Source: Mycolicibacterium rhodesiae NBB3 (lineage in GTDB: Bacteria; Actinomycetota; Actinomycetes; Mycobacteriales; Mycobacteriaceae). From it: DNA of 64,000 bases. Positions 48,809 through 57,833 of this stretch are shown one piece after another (position 1 is the stretch's first letter; each line of letters starts with the position of its first letter). The notes below the pieces were generated by a model. The model worked only from the letters and a program-made list of their open reading frames with translations. It was not told the DNA's origin and did not search any database. The translations under genes and the position numbers were made by a program. The stretch lies in the NCBI RefSeq assembly GCF_000230895.2, contig NC_016604.1, forward strand, positions 6,200,001 to 6,264,000, in the 5' to 3' direction.

Positions 48809-49582
48809 TTTGTTCGTCTTGCGCGCCGTCGTGCGCCGTGGCGCCGCTTTCGTCGCGGCAGGTTTGGGCTTGACCGCGGGAGGAGCCAACGCCTGGAGGC
48901 ACCACGCCCACAGCTGGTCTTCGTTCAGTTCGGCGCCCTTGACGCCAAGATGGAACACCCCGATCTGCGCCAGCGCGATCAGCGTCGAGTTCAGCAGCGT
49001 GGTCAACTGCGCGGGGGTCAGATCCTTGCGCACCAAACCAGCGCGGGAGCATGCGGTGAGGATCTTCGTCAGTAGCTTCTGGTGGGGTTCCCAGATCTTT
49101 GCGAAATCGTCAGGACGCTCGATCTCCAAGCTCAGGTTGTAGATCGTCATCACGCGACCGCCGATCGCTTCGGATGACTCCGCGCGGGACAGAAATCCGC
49201 GGCAGAACGCCTCCAGCTGTTCCAGCGGACCATCGGCCGCAGCGACCTCCTGGCGGATGCCCTCGATGAATTGACTGGTGGCGTTCTCGTAGAGCGCCAA
49301 CAGCAGTTCTTCCTTGCCCGCGAAGTGTTGGTAGAACGCGCGCAGGCTCAGATTCGACCGGTCGATGAGCGTCTGAATCGTGAAGTCGGCCTTACCCGAC
49401 TCCTCGACCAACTCGAGCGCGGCGGCCAGGAAGCGCGAACTCCGCGCCAACGCGCGGGCCCGCGCCTGACTCAGTCGCCGTTCGATGGTCCGCTCCTGCC
49501 AACTGCCGGACAGTTCGACGTCGTTGTCAACGACTTCCAATCCGGCTTCGGGATTGCGGCCGGCACGCTTCTTAGCAGTCAT
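48797..49582 (-). CDS. TetR-family regulator with basic C-terminal tail
   Basis: 261 residues. TetR_N HTH after a long N-terminal arm: RARALARSSRFLAAALELVE, IDRSNLSLRAFYQHFAGKEE. The ligand domain is helical; the last 30 residues are a Lys/Ala/Pro-rich tail (KPKPAATKAAPRRTTARKTN), like those of mycobacterial nucleoid proteins, which could add unspecific DNA contact. It is central in the catabolic cluster and divergent from an amidohydrolase gene across a perfect 20-bp palindrome, its most likely operator. Confidence 0.88.
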   Translation of the reverse strand: MTAKKRAGRNPEAGLEVVDNDVELSGSWQERTIERRLSQARARALARSSRFLAAALELVEESGKADFTIQTLIDRSNLSLRAFYQHFAGKEELLLALYENATSQFIEGIRQEVAAADGPLEQLEAFCRGFLSRAESSEAIGGRVMTIYNLSLEIERPDDFAKIWEPHQKLLTKILTACSRAGLVRKDLTPAQLTTLLNSTLIALAQIGVFHLGVKGAELNEDQLWAWCLQALAPPAVKPKPAATKAAPRRTTARKTNKLTG

Positions 49583-49624
49583 GATGTGTATGAGAATACG
49601 CGTTCCGCGCTTGTATTGTGCGAC

Positions 49625-49644
49625 CTACCTACACGTGTAGGTAG
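49625..49644. promoter_or_regulatory. Perfect 20-bp palindrome between TetR and amidohydrolase genes
   Basis: CTACCTACACGTGTAGGTAG reads identically on both strands. It lies 43 bp from the TetR start and 113 bp from the amidohydrolase start. Confidence 0.75.
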
Positions 49645-49756
49645 ACCGACCGCACCGAACCGTGGTCATGCGTTACTCTGGAAATGATCATTCTCGCTTG
49701 CGGGAATCAAAGTTCTGCAAGATGAAGCCGCAGTTCGTCCTCGAAGGAGTGCAGCC

Positions 49757-50944
49757 TTGACCGCAGATATTCTCATCGTTTCCCCGGACGACCACCTCGT
49801 CGAGCCGGCCGATCTGTGGACGTCCCGGCTGCCCGAGCGCTACCGGGATATCGGGCCGAGAATCATTCGGCACCGCGGACGCATGGATCCGAGTGTCACG
49901 TCCGACGTCGCCTTCGTCGACGACGAGGACGGTCGCGACGCCGACATCTGGCACTACGAGGATTCGATCATTCCCATTCCGCTCATCAGCGCGGCCGCCG
50001 GATACGAGATCGACGAGCTCACCACCGATCCGATCACCTACGAGGAGATGCGACCCGGCTGCTTCCGCCCCAAGGATCGACTCGCCGACATGGACATCGC
50101 GGGTATCGAGGCCTCGGCATGCTTTCCCAATACCCTTGTTCGCTTCTGCGGCCAGCGCTTCCTGCACGCCAAAGACAAAGACCTAGCACTGCTTTGCGTC
50201 CAGGCTTACAACGACTTCCAGATCGACGAGTGGGGCGGCGACTCCAACGGCAGACTCATCCCGCTGGGCATCATCCCGCTCTGGGACGTCGATCTTGCCG
50301 TCAAGGAGGTCGACCGGGTAGCGGCCAAGGGGATGCCGGCCGTGTGCTTCTCCGAACTGCCCGCGCGCCTCGACCTGCCATCCATCCACAGCGGCTACTG
50401 GGACCCGTTCTTTGCGGCATGCGAGCGCAACGAGGTCGGCATCATGCTGCACATCGGGTCGAGTTCCTCGCTCACCAAGTCCTCTTCGGACGCGCCGCAC
50501 GTTGTCACGAGCGCGTTGATGGCCGTCAACTGCACCATCGCGCTCGTCGACTGGCTGTTCTCGGCCAAGCTGAAGCAGTTTCCCAAGCTCAAGATCGCAT
50601 TTGCCGAGGCGCAGGCGGGCTGGATTCCTTACTACCTGCAACGTGTCGACGAAGTCTGGGAGGACCGGCGGGCATGGGGCGGCATCCATCCCCTTCTGAC
50701 CGAACCGCCCAGCAGCCAGGTGCCCGGGCGGGTGTGGTTCTCCACCTTCGGCGACCCGGTCGCGTTCCGTATCCTCGACCTCGTCGGCGAGGATCAGTTG
50801 ATGTTCGAAACCGACTACCCACACAACGACACCAATTGGCCGAACAGTATGGACGTCGCCAACAAGGCGACCGAAGGCCTCGATGAGGCGACCAAGCGGA
50901 AGGTCTTGTCCACCAACGCGAAGAACTTCTTCGGGATGGCGTAG
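49757..50944 (+). CDS. Amidohydrolase-2 family protein
   Basis: 395 residues from a TTG after GAAGGAG. The ACMSD-like amidohydrolase fold is seen in VSPDDHLVEPADLWTSRLPE (metal-binding region with DxH), IMLHIGSSSS, and METDYPHNDTNWPNS-type FETDYPHNDTNW with the C-terminal Asp. Members are metal-dependent decarboxylases or hydrolases, including ring-cleavage enzymes. It is paralogous to the gene at 56460. The substrate is unknown. Confidence 0.88.
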   Translation: MTADILIVSPDDHLVEPADLWTSRLPERYRDIGPRIIRHRGRMDPSVTSDVAFVDDEDGRDADIWHYEDSIIPIPLISAAAGYEIDELTTDPITYEEMRPGCFRPKDRLADMDIAGIEASACFPNTLVRFCGQRFLHAKDKDLALLCVQAYNDFQIDEWGGDSNGRLIPLGIIPLWDVDLAVKEVDRVAAKGMPAVCFSELPARLDLPSIHSGYWDPFFAACERNEVGIMLHIGSSSSLTKSSSDAPHVVTSALMAVNCTIALVDWLFSAKLKQFPKLKIAFAEAQAGWIPYYLQRVDEVWEDRRAWGGIHPLLTEPPSSQVPGRVWFSTFGDPVAFRILDLVGEDQLMFETDYPHNDTNWPNSMDVANKATEGLDEATKRKVLSTNAKNFFGMA

Positions 50945-50976
50945 GACTACCCCGCTCACGAAGAGGCGGTTTCGGC

Positions 50977-51801
50977 CTAGAGCGCTTTCCAGTCCGGATT
51001 GCGCTTTTCGAGGAAGGCCCGCGGTCCCTCAATGGCGTCCTTCGTCAGCGCCACCTTCATGCGGTAGTTCTCGGCGAGCAGTTCGGCCTCGTAGATCGGC
51101 AGGTTCATGCCTTTTCGGACCGCCATGCGCGAACCACGCACCGCAAGAGGCGCATTCGAATTCACCACTTCCGCCATCTCCCACGCGCGATCCATCAGCG
51201 TTTCATGGGAGACCACCTCGGTGAAGACGCCGAGATCGTAGGCGCGCTGAGCGTCGAGCCGCTCGTGCTTACCCATGAGAATCAAACGCATGGCCACCGG
51301 CAGCGGCAGAATGCGCGCCAACCGCACCCCCTCGCGTCCCGAGGTGACGCCGATACTCACATGCGGATCCATCAGTGTCGCGTGCTCCGACGCGATCGTG
51401 ATGTCTGCTGTCGTGACGAGATCCATTCCCGCACCGCACGCAATGCCGTTGACGGCGCAGATGATCGGCTTGGTCATCTGCATCCACGGGGGTGTCGCCT
51501 CCTGCGGCGCGTCCCATTGCCGCATCGAGCTCAGAATCGGCTCGCCTTGGTTGTCGATGCCCGCCGCGTTCTCCATGTCGTGGTCGGCGGCCTTGTTGAC
51601 ATCGGCGCCCACGCACAGCGCGCGGCCGGCGCCCGTGATGATCATCGTCCAGATGTCTTGCGACTTTTCAATCTCCGCGTATGCCACCGCGAGTTCGGCG
51701 ATCATCTCGTCGTTGATCGCGTTGAGCACTTCAGGCCGGTTCAGTGTCACACAGGCGGTGTGGCCCCGCACCTCCACCTCAATCGTGTCGTACTTGCTCA
51801 C
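50977..51801 (-). CDS. Enoyl-CoA hydratase/isomerase family protein
   Basis: 274 residues from a GTG at 51801 after GAAGAGG. Crotonase fold: VTLNRPEVLNAINDEMIAEL, GAGRALCVGADVNKAADHDM, AVNGIACGAGMDLVTTADIT, and a C-terminal GPRAFLEKRNPDWKAL. Last gene of the operon 54814-50977 with 4 bp between it and the 2-hydroxyacid dehydrogenase gene. Confidence 0.9.
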   Translation of the reverse strand: MSKYDTIEVEVRGHTACVTLNRPEVLNAINDEMIAELAVAYAEIEKSQDIWTMIITGAGRALCVGADVNKAADHDMENAAGIDNQGEPILSSMRQWDAPQEATPPWMQMTKPIICAVNGIACGAGMDLVTTADITIASEHATLMDPHVSIGVTSGREGVRLARILPLPVAMRLILMGKHERLDAQRAYDLGVFTEVVSHETLMDRAWEMAEVVNSNAPLAVRGSRMAVRKGMNLPIYEAELLAENYRMKVALTKDAIEGPRAFLEKRNPDWKAL

Positions 51802-51805
51802 CGGA

Positions 51806-52882
51806 TCAGCCTCTTCTCTCCAAAACCACTGTGGCACTGGGGCGGAAACCAAAAATCCCATGGAACCGCTCGCAGTATCGCGGCCACACATCCGGATTCA
51901 GCAGCCGTGGCGGCATGCCGCCGGAAAAGATCGTCTGCCACTGCGTTGCGGTGGCGACGGCGATGTCGCGCGCAGCCTCAATGGTGATGCCCGCGGTGTG
52001 CGGGGTCGCGACCACGTTGTCGAGTTGCAGCAGCGGGTTGTCCTGCCGCGGCGGCTCCTCGTGGAACACGTCCAGGCCTGCCCCGGCGATACCTCCGCTG
52101 ACAAGCGCGTCGTACAGCGCTTTCTCATCGTGGACGGGCCCGCGCGCCGTCGTGATGAAGAACGTCGTCGGCTTCATCGCCGCGAATTGCGCCTTGCCGA
52201 TCAATCCCTGTGTTTCCTTCGTCAACGGACAGGTCACCTGAACGAAGTCCGATCGTTCGACGAGCTGGTCCAACGACACCAGCTGGACTTCGTGATCGCT
52301 GGCGCTCGCCTCGTCGACGTACGGATCGAAGACGATGACTTCCATTCCGAACGGCGCGCACAACTCCACCAGGCGGCTCCCGATGGCACCGAGCCCGATG
52401 ACGCCGAGCGTCTTGCCCAGCAACTGACTGCCCTGCAAGGCCAGCCGGTTCCCGATCGGACCGCTGCGCAGTGCGCGGTCGGCGACAGTGATCTTCTTGG
52501 CGAGATCCAGCATGAAGCCAAGCGCATGTTCGGCGACCGCCTCGGCACCGGGGCCGGAGTTGTTGCACACCGCGATGCCCGCCCGGGTGCAAGCCTCGAC
52601 GTCGATGACGTCGTAGCCCGCCCCCGCCGAGCACACCACCAGCAGCTGCTGGCAGCGTTCGACGAGCGCCGGGCCGGCCAGCCACTGCGCGCCGTCGTCC
52701 GCCGACGCGACATCGGTGCGGGTGGCCACCTGGTATCCGTGCGCCGATTCCAATGCTGCCCAGCCCTGTTCAGCGGGCGCGGTCAAGTCCAGCTTGACGA
52801 TGTCGACGTCGGACACCTCGAGGATGTCCCCGGCGGCGGGATCGGTCCATCGTTCGTAGACCAGTCGCGGCCGTGCGCTCAT
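51806..52882 (-). CDS. D-2-hydroxyacid dehydrogenase
   Basis: 358 residues from an ATG at 52882. The Rossmann motif is GVIGLGAIGSRLVELCAPFG. Catalytic Arg in FFITTARGPVHDEKAL, Glu in GLDVFHEEPPR, His in VVATPHTAGITIEAA. It interconverts a 2-oxo acid and a D-2-hydroxy acid with NAD(P)H. Together with the adjacent HpcH-type aldolase and TauD enzyme it could process a 2-oxo- or hydroxy-acid fragment of the substrate. Confidence 0.9.
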   Translation of the reverse strand: MSARPRLVYERWTDPAAGDILEVSDVDIVKLDLTAPAEQGWAALESAHGYQVATRTDVASADDGAQWLAGPALVERCQQLLVVCSAGAGYDVIDVEACTRAGIAVCNNSGPGAEAVAEHALGFMLDLAKKITVADRALRSGPIGNRLALQGSQLLGKTLGVIGLGAIGSRLVELCAPFGMEVIVFDPYVDEASASDHEVQLVSLDQLVERSDFVQVTCPLTKETQGLIGKAQFAAMKPTTFFITTARGPVHDEKALYDALVSGGIAGAGLDVFHEEPPRQDNPLLQLDNVVATPHTAGITIEAARDIAVATATQWQTIFSGGMPPRLLNPDVWPRYCERFHGIFGFRPSATVVLERRG

Positions 52883-52910
52883 TGCCGTCTGTTCTTCGCG
52901 CAAGCGCTCA

Positions 52911-54026
52911 TCACTGTCTGGCTTTGGGCTTCGCCTGAGCAGCCTTGAACATGTCCGCCAGAGCAGGATCGACGTTCTTGTAGTCGTTGCGCGCGATGGT
53001 GCCGTCGCGCCCCTCCACGGGGTCATAGCCCAACCGGAGGTCCTTGTTCTCCATGTGGAAGTACTCGCGCCCGATCGGCAACCGTCGATCCTCCCGCGGC
53101 ACCTCCATCCATGCGCGCAGGAAGCAGCGGGCCTTCTTCGGATCGTTGCTGCTGACGAAGTCAGACCGCGAGTGGCACATTGCGAAATTGTTGGCCACCG
53201 CGGCTTCGCCGGATTCGAGCCGGAACTCGACCTGCTGCTCGACGAGGATGTTGCGCAGCAACTCGATGGCTTCCTCCTGCTCCGCCGTGAACTCGCGACC
53301 GAGGGTCTTCATCGCAGGCAGGATGCTGCTGTAGGTGAAGTTGATACAGATGCGGCCGTCGATCTGTGAGAATACCGGAACGTCGTACGGCGTGACGTCG
53401 GGCTGGTCATCGGGTTGCTCGCTGCGACGGTGGTGCGGAAATCCCTGATACAGCACGTCAAGGAGGTCTGAACGTTCGGCGAGGATTCGGTTGTGCGCGG
53501 CAGGGCCGCTTGCGAACTGGCTCTCACCGCCCTCTGCCGCCGGATAGACGCACAGCAGCGAGAGGATGTCGGCGGCGTCGTTGTGCATCGCCAACTCCGC
53601 GCGTGACTTGGTGCCGCGAGCGGGTTGAACGCCGTTGGGCAGGATTTCCTCCTGAACCCGCACCATGCGGTGCCCGAAAGAGTTGTTGGAGACTAGATAG
53701 CCCAGATGCGTGCAGAAAGCCCAGTAGATGCGTTCGAGGTCTTCGATCGAGTGCTGCTCCACGGGAAAGCCGCGGACACATGCAAGTCCCTTGCCGAACA
53801 TCAGATCCCGATACAGTCGCGCCAGGTCATCGTCGAGGTCGGGATGCCGCGCGTCATCGGGAGTGATGTCGTCTCGATCCTTATGAGAGGTCTTGACCAG
53901 AATCGATTCCAGCGCAGCGATATTGCGTGCCGAAAGGTCGAAAGCGAAGTCTTCCTTGCTGGTGAAATCGGCCCCGGTCCATGCCATCGAGTCGGTGACC
54001 TGGTCGGTGTAGATCGCGGTGGGCAT
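52911..54026 (-). CDS. TauD/TfdA-family Fe(II)/2-oxoglutarate dioxygenase
   Basis: 371 residues with GGAGG before the ATG. The iron triad is readable: His and Asp in LAMHNDAADILSLLCVYPA, and a distal His in FAMCHSRSDFVSS, followed by an Arg in RCFLRAWMEVP for 2-oxoglutarate. The N-terminus (GKGLACVRGFPVEQHSIEDL) fits the family. It would hydroxylate an unactivated carbon, releasing succinate and CO2. It lies between the dehydrogenase and aldolase genes in one operon. Confidence 0.88.
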   Translation of the reverse strand: MPTAIYTDQVTDSMAWTGADFTSKEDFAFDLSARNIAALESILVKTSHKDRDDITPDDARHPDLDDDLARLYRDLMFGKGLACVRGFPVEQHSIEDLERIYWAFCTHLGYLVSNNSFGHRMVRVQEEILPNGVQPARGTKSRAELAMHNDAADILSLLCVYPAAEGGESQFASGPAAHNRILAERSDLLDVLYQGFPHHRRSEQPDDQPDVTPYDVPVFSQIDGRICINFTYSSILPAMKTLGREFTAEQEEAIELLRNILVEQQVEFRLESGEAAVANNFAMCHSRSDFVSSNDPKKARCFLRAWMEVPREDRRLPIGREYFHMENKDLRLGYDPVEGRDGTIARNDYKNVDPALADMFKAAQAKPKARQ

Positions 54027-54034
54027 CCGTCCTC

Positions 54035-54814
54035 CTATTCGGGTTCGAGCTCCCGTAAGGCTTGTGCGCGGGCCGTAGCAGCCTCGGTCATCATTCCGAC
54101 GTCCGTCCCCGCCGAGATGAATCGCAATCCCAGACCGATGAACTGTTTCAGCAGGTCAACGGACTTGATTCCGGCAACTCCGAGCGCCACGCCGTGCTTA
54201 CGGCAAGCCGCTGCGACAGAGTCTACTGCATCGCGGAAATGCTCATTCTCATAGTCGCCGTGGATCCCCATCTCCGCGGTCAGATCGCTAGGTCCGAGCA
54301 AGATCATGTCAACGCCGTTCACCGCCGCGATGGCACCGCTCGCCTCGACCGCGGCGGGAGTTTCGATCATCACCGCGACCACTGTGCGGCGTTCCAGCAC
54401 AGCGGTCAGCTCCGTTGCGGGCATCGCACGGTATCCGCTCACGGGATTGGGTCCCGATATCGATCGATGACCGTTCGGCGGAAAGCGGGCGGCATCGACG
54501 ACCGCCTCTGCCTCCTCGCTCGAATTTACATGCGGGACAATGACTCCCACGGCACCATTGTCGAGTACCCGAGCGATCACGCTTGGGTCGTGTGAGGGTA
54601 CCCGCACCAACCCCGATATACCCGCCCCCAGTGCGGTTGCGCAGAGCATGGCGGCTGTCTCAAGCGACGTCGACGTGTGCTCGAGATCGACATATACCGC
54701 GTCGTATCCACATGCCGCCGCGATGGCTGGAACATCGGGCGTGCGCGCGTTTATCAGCGCGAGACACAGCACCAAGCCGTCACCGCGTAGCGCGTCGCGC
54801 AGTGGTCTGTGCAC
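54035..54814 (-). CDS. HpcH/HpaI-type class II aldolase
   Basis: 259 residues from a GTG. The TIM-barrel markers are YDAVYVDLEHTSTSLETAAM, VRVPSHDPSVIARVLDNGAV, VMIETPAAVEASGAIAAVNG (metal-binding Glu) and ILLGPSDLTAEMGIHGDYEN (metal-binding Asp). It cleaves or forms 4-hydroxy-2-oxo acids, giving pyruvate and an aldehyde. First gene of the operon running to 50977 and divergent from the Ltp operon. Confidence 0.9.
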   Translation of the reverse strand: MHRPLRDALRGDGLVLCLALINARTPDVPAIAAACGYDAVYVDLEHTSTSLETAAMLCATALGAGISGLVRVPSHDPSVIARVLDNGAVGVIVPHVNSSEEAEAVVDAARFPPNGHRSISGPNPVSGYRAMPATELTAVLERRTVVAVMIETPAAVEASGAIAAVNGVDMILLGPSDLTAEMGIHGDYENEHFRDAVDSVAAACRKHGVALGVAGIKSVDLLKQFIGLGLRFISAGTDVGMMTEAATARAQALRELEPE

Positions 54815-54890
54815 GAACTCACGTTAGCCGACTGAGAACGAGGATTCCATCAAGTCGTTAACGCCATTATCAATATGGTAACCATTACGT

Positions 54891-56036
54891 ATGCCAGCGA
54901 ACCGGGTCGCGCTCGTTGGCGCCGCGCTGTCTGATTGCGGACGGGTGCCCGACAAGACCGCCATGGGGCTGATGGCCCAGTCCTCCATTCGCGCCATCGC
55001 CGACGCGGGCCTGACGAAGGACGACATCGACGGGTTTGGTGCGCACGGGACGCTCCTGCCGCCGGTCGAAGTGAGCGAGTATCTGGGACTGCGGCCGTCG
55101 TGGGTCGATGCCACCACCGTCGGCGGATCGTCGTGGGAAGTCATAGCCCGCCACGCCGCCGCAGCCATTGCAGCGGGTGAGATCGACGTCGCACTCCTGA
55201 CGTACGGGTCCACCGCCCGTTCGGACGTCAAGCGCCGAGTGCGTGCCTCGGCGGCGGCGATGGGCACCGGCGGTGCCATGCAGTATGAGGCTCCGTACGG
55301 CGCCACACTGATCGCCAAGTATGCGATGGCCGCCAGACGCCACATGATCGAGTACGACACGACGGTCGAGCAGTTGGCCGAGGTCGCCGTCGCCGCCCAC
55401 GAGTGGGCGGCTATGAACGACAACGCGTTCGAGCGCGATCGCATCACCGTTGCCGATGTCGCGGCTGCGCCGATGCTGGCCGATCCGTTCACATCCAAAC
55501 ATGTGTGCCTGCGCACCGACGGCGGTGGTGCCGTGGTGCTCGCCAGCGAGCGGGTGGCAAGAGATTGCGCTAAGGAGCCGGTGTGGATACTCGGGTCCGC
55601 CGATGCGACTTCACATGTCAGCATGAGCGAGTGGGGCGATTTCACCACGTCCGCGGCGGCGGTGTCAGGCCCCCAAGCGTTCGCTCGCGCCGGTGTCTCC
55701 CCCGCCGATATAGACGTCTGCCAGCTCTATGACTCGTTCACCTCCACCGTGCTGCTGACGGTCGAAGATCTCGGCTTCTGCCCGAAGGGTGAGGGTGGCC
55801 CGTTCATAGCGTCGGGTGCGCTGCGTCCGGGCGGTGCGTTGCCGACCAACACCGATGGCGGCGGGCTGGCGTCTTGCCATCCCGGCATGCGCGGGATGTT
55901 CTTGCTGGTAGAGGCGGTGCGTCAACTGCGCGGCGAGTGCGGCCCCAGGCAGGTCGACGATGCACGCCTGGCATGCGTACATGCCATGGGCGGCTTCTTC
56001 ACCCACAGCGCGACGATGATCCTCGGGACACAATGA
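54891..56036 (+). CDS. Ltp-type thiolase-fold protein, probable retro-aldolase
   Basis: 381 residues. The thiolase fold is seen in VALVGAALSDCGRVPDKTAM, GDFTTSAAAVSGPQAFARAG, DVCQLYDSFTSTVLLTVEDL and GEGGPFIASG. At the place of the thiolase nucleophile Cys the sequence is ATTVGGSSWEVIARHAA, with no Cys, so it cannot act as a thiolase. This matches Ltp2-like proteins, which with a DUF35 partner perform retro-aldol cleavage of beta-hydroxyacyl-CoA side chains. It overlaps the DUF35 gene by 4 bp. The promoter region has an ATGGTAACCAT element at 54875. Confidence 0.9.
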   Translation: MPANRVALVGAALSDCGRVPDKTAMGLMAQSSIRAIADAGLTKDDIDGFGAHGTLLPPVEVSEYLGLRPSWVDATTVGGSSWEVIARHAAAAIAAGEIDVALLTYGSTARSDVKRRVRASAAAMGTGGAMQYEAPYGATLIAKYAMAARRHMIEYDTTVEQLAEVAVAAHEWAAMNDNAFERDRITVADVAAAPMLADPFTSKHVCLRTDGGGAVVLASERVARDCAKEPVWILGSADATSHVSMSEWGDFTTSAAAVSGPQAFARAGVSPADIDVCQLYDSFTSTVLLTVEDLGFCPKGEGGPFIASGALRPGGALPTNTDGGGLASCHPGMRGMFLLVEAVRQLRGECGPRQVDDARLACVHAMGGFFTHSATMILGTQ

Positions 56037-56467
56037 TGGACGTTCCCGTGGGGCCGAACCGCCCGACCCTAGACTCCGACAGCGAGTCGTGGTGGCAGGC
56101 TATTCAGGACCGGCGCTTGCTGGTCAATGCGTGCGTGTCGTGCGGACGTAATTCGTTGTACATGCGGCCCTTCTGTCCGCACTGCTGGAGTACCGAGGTC
56201 GCGCCGGCACCGGCGTCCGGACGGGCCACGCTCTATACGTGGAGCGTCGTCCGCCAGAACGCAGCGCCCTTCGACGTCCGCACGCCGTATGTTGTGGCGA
56301 TGGTCGACCTCGTCGAGGGTCCGCGGCTGATGACAGTGGTTGAGGATTGCCCAATCGAAACGCTCACTGCCGGAATGGAACTCACGATCGCCTTTCGTGA
56401 TGACGACGGCTTCACCGTCCCGGTCTTCCGACCGCCGACGGATGTCGAAAGGAAAAGTGATGAATAA
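56033..56467 (+). CDS. DUF35 / OB-fold zinc-ribbon protein, partner of Ltp
   Basis: 144 residues. Zinc ribbon with CVSCGRNSLYMRPFCPHC, then an OB-fold with GRATLYTWSVVRQNAAPFDV. It would bind the Ltp protein encoded just upstream (overlapping ATGA) and shape its active site. The end overlaps the amidohydrolase start by 8 bp, so the three genes form one operon. Confidence 0.9.
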   Translation: MMDVPVGPNRPTLDSDSESWWQAIQDRRLLVNACVSCGRNSLYMRPFCPHCWSTEVAPAPASGRATLYTWSVVRQNAAPFDVRTPYVVAMVDLVEGPRLMTVVEDCPIETLTAGMELTIAFRDDDGFTVPVFRPPTDVERKSDE

Positions 56468-57764
56468 AGAAGACATGATCCTGATCAGCGTTGATGATCA
56501 CATTGTCGAGCCGCCGGACATGTTCAAGAACCATCTGCAGAAGAAGTACCTGGATGAGGCGCCGCGGCTGGTGCACAACCCGGACGGCAGCGACACCTGG
56601 CAGTTCCGCGACATCGTGATCCCCAATGTTGCGTTGAACGCGGTCGCGGGCAGGCCCAAGGAGGAGTACGGCCTGGAGCCGCAGGGTCTCGATGAGATCC
56701 GCCCCGGCTGCTACAAGGTCGATGAGCGGGTCAAGGACATGAACGCCGGCGGCATCCTCGGTTCGATGTGTTTCCCGTCGTTCCCGGGGTTCGCGGGCCG
56801 GTTGTTCGCGACCGAGGATCACGAGTTCTCGCTGGCGCTGGTGCAGGCTTATAACGACTGGCACGTCGAGGAGTGGTGCGGCGCGTATCCGGCGCGGTTC
56901 ATCCCGATGACGCTGCCGGTGATCTGGGACGCCGAGGCGTGCGCGGCGGAGATCCGGCGCAATGCCAAGCGTGGGGTGCACTCGCTGACGTTCACCGAGA
57001 ACCCGGCCGCGATGGGTTACCCCAGCTTCCACGACTTCGATTACTGGAAGCCGATGTGGGATGCACTGGTGGACACCGACACCGTGCTCAACGTGCACAT
57101 CGGTTCCTCGGGCCGGCTGGCGATCACCGCTCCGGACGCCCCGATGGACGTGATGATCACACTGCAGCCGATGAACATCGTGCAGGCCGCCGCGGATCTG
57201 TTGTGGTCCAAGCCGATCAAGGAGTACCCCGATCTCAAGATCGCGCTGTCCGAGGGCGGCACGGGGTGGATTCCCTACTTCCTGGAACGCGCCGATCGCA
57301 CGTACGAGATGCATTCGACGTGGACGGGGCAGGACTTCGGTAAGCAGAAGCCCTCAGAGGTGTTCCGCGACCACTTCCTGACCTGTTTCATCTCCGATCA
57401 TGTCGGGGTGGCACTGCGCAACGACGTGGGCATCGACAACATCTGCTGGGAAGCCGACTACCCGCACTCCGACTCGATGTGGCCCGGCGCCCCCGAGCAG
57501 CTCGACGAGGTCCTCAAAGAACACCACGTGCCCGACGTCGAGGTCAACAAGATGACCTACGAGAACGCGATGCGCTGGTATCACTGGGACCCCTTCACCC
57601 ACATCACCAAGGAACAGGCCACCGTTGGTGCGTTACGCAAAGCCGCCGAAGGCCACGACGTCAGCATCCAGGCCCTGAGCAAGCACGAGCACGGCGGCGG
57701 CGGTGCATCGGACTGGCAGTCCCAGATGAGCAAGGTCGCCCAAAACAGCGCAGGCAAGGACTGA
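56460..57764 (+). CDS. Amidohydrolase-2 family protein
   Basis: 434 residues from an ATG after AAAGGAAAAG. It shares with the 49757 protein ISVDDHIVEPPDMFKNHLQK, LNVHIGSSGRLAI, KIALSEGGTGWIPYFLERAD and ICWEADYPHSDSMWPG. A longer C-terminal extension (EQATVGALRKAAEGHDVSIQ...) ends in a Gly/His-rich stretch. Its base use is more biased towards strong codons than in its neighbours, suggesting high expression. Coupled to Ltp and DUF35, it may hydrolyse or decarboxylate the cleavage product. Confidence 0.88.
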   Translation: MNKEDMILISVDDHIVEPPDMFKNHLQKKYLDEAPRLVHNPDGSDTWQFRDIVIPNVALNAVAGRPKEEYGLEPQGLDEIRPGCYKVDERVKDMNAGGILGSMCFPSFPGFAGRLFATEDHEFSLALVQAYNDWHVEEWCGAYPARFIPMTLPVIWDAEACAAEIRRNAKRGVHSLTFTENPAAMGYPSFHDFDYWKPMWDALVDTDTVLNVHIGSSGRLAITAPDAPMDVMITLQPMNIVQAAADLLWSKPIKEYPDLKIALSEGGTGWIPYFLERADRTYEMHSTWTGQDFGKQKPSEVFRDHFLTCFISDHVGVALRNDVGIDNICWEADYPHSDSMWPGAPEQLDEVLKEHHVPDVEVNKMTYENAMRWYHWDPFTHITKEQATVGALRKAAEGHDVSIQALSKHEHGGGGASDWQSQMSKVAQNSAGKD

Positions 57765-57771
57765 TCAATCG

Positions 57772-57830
57772 CGAAATTGCGTTCCAGCAGTTAAAGGTCG
57801 AGTAGAGGCCTGCTGGAATACAGTTTCGCG
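57772..57830. terminator. Hairpin between convergent amidohydrolase and ligase genes
   Basis: 20-nt arms (57772-57791 and 57811-57830) pair at 17 positions around a 19-nt loop. The site lies just after the amidohydrolase stop and just before the end of the ligase gene. Confidence 0.65.
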
Positions 57831-57833
57831 GGA

